From Mucinivorans hirudinis (GTDB lineage: Bacteria > Bacteroidota > Bacteroidia > Bacteroidales > Rikenellaceae), in the NCBI GenBank assembly GCA_000723505.1, contig HG934468.1:3008798-3072797 (forward strand): 64,000 bases of DNA, read 5' to 3'. The position numbers and the translations under genes are program-made. Below, piece after piece: positions 61,983 through 64,000 of this stretch. The notes beneath the pieces were generated by a model. The model saw only the letters and a program-made list of their open reading frames with translations, searched no databases and had not been told where the DNA came from. Position 1 is the stretch's first letter. Every line of letters starts with the position of its first letter.

Positions 61983-64000
61983 ATGAAAATTACGGGTAAT
62001 CCAAAGGCTTTTCTTAGTAACGAGGCTAAACAACTCTTAGACCTCTATTCATCACTTGGCGAACGCGCAGAGATATTTCTGCCGCGCCATATATTTGATA
62101 ATCTGACACATTTTGTGGAGATATGTATGGACGAGCCGATTGACCCTGCTCGCCAGCAGGCGGAAATATCGAAGTTTCTGCTCAAATTCCGCGAAGATAT
62201 TCCGGGATACACGGATGTGTCGTTGATGCTCATACCGCACAACAATTCAAAGGCTTTTGAACTCAGCGCAAAGCGCGGCGATTTTGTCAAGAAGATTAAC
62301 TCTCTCTTAGATACTGATGGCGTAAGTAGCGACCATAAGACGCTGCTTGCCAATATAAAAGATAATCACGACCTGTCAGTGGGAACTCCGCCGGTGAATA
62401 GTCGTGGCATTGAGTTTATGTCCGAATTGCAGCTCGGAGGGCATATTCGCGATTTGCGTAAATATCGCGATGTGATTGGTGTTACGGGCGATATTAACGA
62501 GGCGCACTGGAACTACCTGATGGACACGCTCGAACAGATGATTTCCCAATCGACCCACTATACCACCAATGCCGAGAAGACCGATTTTCTGAATCGGACG
62601 CGTTGGGCGGTCAATTTCAAGGGTTTGAATGGAATGATTCGCACTGTTGTGTCGGGTAATGCCGATAAAGCGGTGGAACTTCTTGCGGGAGACGTTTTCA
62701 GTAGAAGTGCGGTCAAAGTATTTAACTCTCCTTCTCCGGAAGAGCTTTTTGAACTTATGACAGCCGATACCACTTCAATTTTTGTGGTGAAGGTTCGACA
62801 CGCTCGCATAAACCACTACATAGGTGGCAGATGGTTTCCGCTGCTGACCCGCCTTGTGATTGTCGATGACTCGAAGGAGTCGCGTAGCTCCAATACCTCG
62901 TTGGTTTTCTGTTTCCATAACGGTATTATCAATACACTCAACAAGGTACATACTAAAAAATTGGGTTCGGCGGCAAGTACACAGCTCAATTTGCGTTTGA
63001 TTCTAGAAAATGTCAATCCGCAATATCTCAATGAGTTCCGCTGTAAGATTGAGAATCAGATAGCTGTTTACGACGATGAGTTATCAAAAATGCTCGTTGA
63101 GCAGACCGGCTCGGCAGAGGATTTGGACAGGCGGATAACGCTATTCAAGTTGGATGCTTTTTCGCGTCAGGTGGTCAAGGATAAATATTCGCTGGAAAAG
63201 CTGCGCGATTTTATCTTCTTCCTCGAAAATTGCCACCAGCCCGAGCATAAGCAGGCTCAAACACAGGAGCTTATAGATGAGTTTGAGAGCCGTATGAACA
63301 GTTATTTCTATGGAGGAAACCCTGCCATAGAGATTGTTACGATACTCGAAGGTGGCGGACGCAACCAAATTCGCACTTTTGGTAACTACCTGCGTGGTAA
63401 GCCCTATCAAAACCTTTCGCAAAAAATTCGTTACAGTTGCGGACTGATACTCGATATTATCCCAAGTTGCTACGAACGTACCCTGAAAAACCACTTTCAC
63501 AAGAATTTCGGCATAAACCTCTTCCTCGAAAAATATCAGGAATATCTACGCAAAACAACTCGCGAGGCGGACAATAAGGGGCGTTACGAGAAGTTTTTGA
63601 TTGACCTTGGTATTCGCGATAAATATTTCTCGCTAAGCGACGAGGATAGAGATATTGTGAAGAACTTCCTTGCCGCGCTGGGCAACATAGACCAAACGTC
63701 GATTTCGGATGCTGTGCAGATGATTATTCGCGATTTGCTCTTCAACCCGAGCGGTAAACCAAAACCGTACATTATATATAATGAGTTGCAGGCGTGGGAG
63801 TATAAAGATTTACTTCCGGATGATTGTTTCGATATTAATCCGTTCGATATTGAGCTTGAAAATCAGGCGGATGGGCGACCTGCATTTGACCGATTGCTGG
63901 ATAGATTGCTCCGCATTAAATCGACTTTGGCTCTCTTTGACGATAGCGGTAGCCTCTGGGATTTATTCTGCGAAAACAGCACCATTATCATCAACGACCC
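61983..64000 (+). CDS. large protein of unknown function, partial (runs off right edge)
   Basis: An open frame from the ATG at 61983 continues without a stop to the right edge, at least 672 residues. It begins MKITGNPKAFLSNEAKQLLD. No signal peptide or clear membrane segment is visible, so it is probably cytoplasmic. It is rich in charged helical segments (KFLLKFREDIPGYTDVSLML, KEMIIRDLL-like repeats absent). I see no Walker, DDE, protease or nuclease motif and do not recognise the family. It has its own good promoter and codon usage like its neighbours, so it is a genuine host gene. Confidence 0.8.
   Translation, partial: MKITGNPKAFLSNEAKQLLDLYSSLGERAEIFLPRHIFDNLTHFVEICMDEPIDPARQQAEISKFLLKFREDIPGYTDVSLMLIPHNNSKAFELSAKRGDFVKKINSLLDTDGVSSDHKTLLANIKDNHDLSVGTPPVNSRGIEFMSELQLGGHIRDLRKYRDVIGVTGDINEAHWNYLMDTLEQMISQSTHYTTNAEKTDFLNRTRWAVNFKGLNGMIRTVVSGNADKAVELLAGDVFSRSAVKVFNSPSPEELFELMTADTTSIFVVKVRHARINHYIGGRWFPLLTRLVIVDDSKESRSSNTSLVFCFHNGIINTLNKVHTKKLGSAASTQLNLRLILENVNPQYLNEFRCKIENQIAVYDDELSKMLVEQTGSAEDLDRRITLFKLDAFSRQVVKDKYSLEKLRDFIFFLENCHQPEHKQAQTQELIDEFESRMNSYFYGGNPAIEIVTILEGGGRNQIRTFGNYLRGKPYQNLSQKIRYSCGLILDIIPSCYERTLKNHFHKNFGINLFLEKYQEYLRKTTREADNKGRYEKFLIDLGIRDKYFSLSDEDRDIVKNFLAALGNIDQTSISDAVQMIIRDLLFNPSGKPKPYIIYNELQAWEYKDLLPDDCFDINPFDIELENQADGRPAFDRLLDRLLRIKSTLALFDDSGSLWDLFCENSTIIIND

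Overview
This window reads as a chromosomal segment of an anaerobic, gut-type Bacteroidota (Bacteroidales; a Rikenellaceae-like member is possible, but the sequence alone does not fix the genus). The evidence is a SusC/SusD pair, fimbrillin-type lipoproteins, an LpxC-FabZ fusion, the MEP isoprenoid genes ispE and ispH, and many promoters with the Bacteroidetes -7 box TAnnTTTG, several with a -33 TTTG-like box 19-21 bases upstream. Most of the window is housekeeping DNA. Several intergenic regions are crowded with insertion sequences and small palindromic elements.

Layout. 1-931: 5' part of gyrA (minus). 1115-4197: a nested insertion in which an IS4-type element has split an IS5-type transposase gene, with an exact 9-base target duplication. 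4308-12631 (minus): a POT peptide transporter, ispE, a 50-residue lipoprotein with a TTG start, manA, putA and a MacB/FtsX-type permease. 12763-14693 (plus): a DUF2807 lipoprotein and an RlmI-type methyltransferase. 15040-20189 (minus): an orphan SusD/SusC pair. 20190-21478: a repeat-rich regulatory gap. 21479-23370 (plus): a DUF5119 lipoprotein and a fimbrillin. 23504-32222 (minus): ruvB, recQ, a PriA with degenerate ATPase motifs, ispH and ligA. 32320-34889 (plus): a conserved small acidic protein, a Fer4_19 ferredoxin-like protein, an ABC ATPase and ribD. 35073-37340 (minus): lpxA and lpxC/fabZ. 37697-40959 (plus): murB, rlmH and a helical-repeat protein. 40960-43020 (minus): ppk1. 43180-49656 (plus): an overlapping operon of phosphoesterase, golvesin/amidase-like protein, alpha/beta hydrolase and AddA-like helicase-nuclease. 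49656-51108: an ISL3-type IS sitting inside a palindromic element. 51417-52757 (plus): an anchored TPR protein and ribH. 52926-53310: three tRNA genes. 53424-54848: a PurF paralogue without the N-terminal cysteine. 54858-55271: debris of an IS630 element and a broken gene. 55318-57423 (minus): an S9 peptidase. 57632-59897 (plus): an HTH-cupin regulator and an acyl-CoA synthetase. 60096-61815 (minus): a DivIC/FtsB-like protein, thiD and marC. 61983-64000: the start of a large unrecognised protein.

Functional themes. DNA repair and replication restart (ruvB, recQ, priA, ligA, AddA-like), envelope construction (lpxA, lpxC/fabZ, murB, the DivIC-like protein, the amidase-like protein), riboflavin synthesis (ribD, ribH) and surface proteins (SusCD, fimbrillin) recur. 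The observations most worth a second look are four. (1) PriA has lost Walker A, the DEAH box and motif VI but keeps all eight zinc cysteines. (2) Three families of miniature inverted-repeat elements are present, one sharing its terminal repeat with an IS630 remnant and, in one place, supplying the C-terminus of a cell-division protein. (3) A perfect 22-base inverted repeat flanks about 186 bases just upstream of susC. (4) The PurF-like protein starts Met-Ser instead of Met-Cys. No CRISPR array, prophage, integrase or dedicated defence operon is visible.
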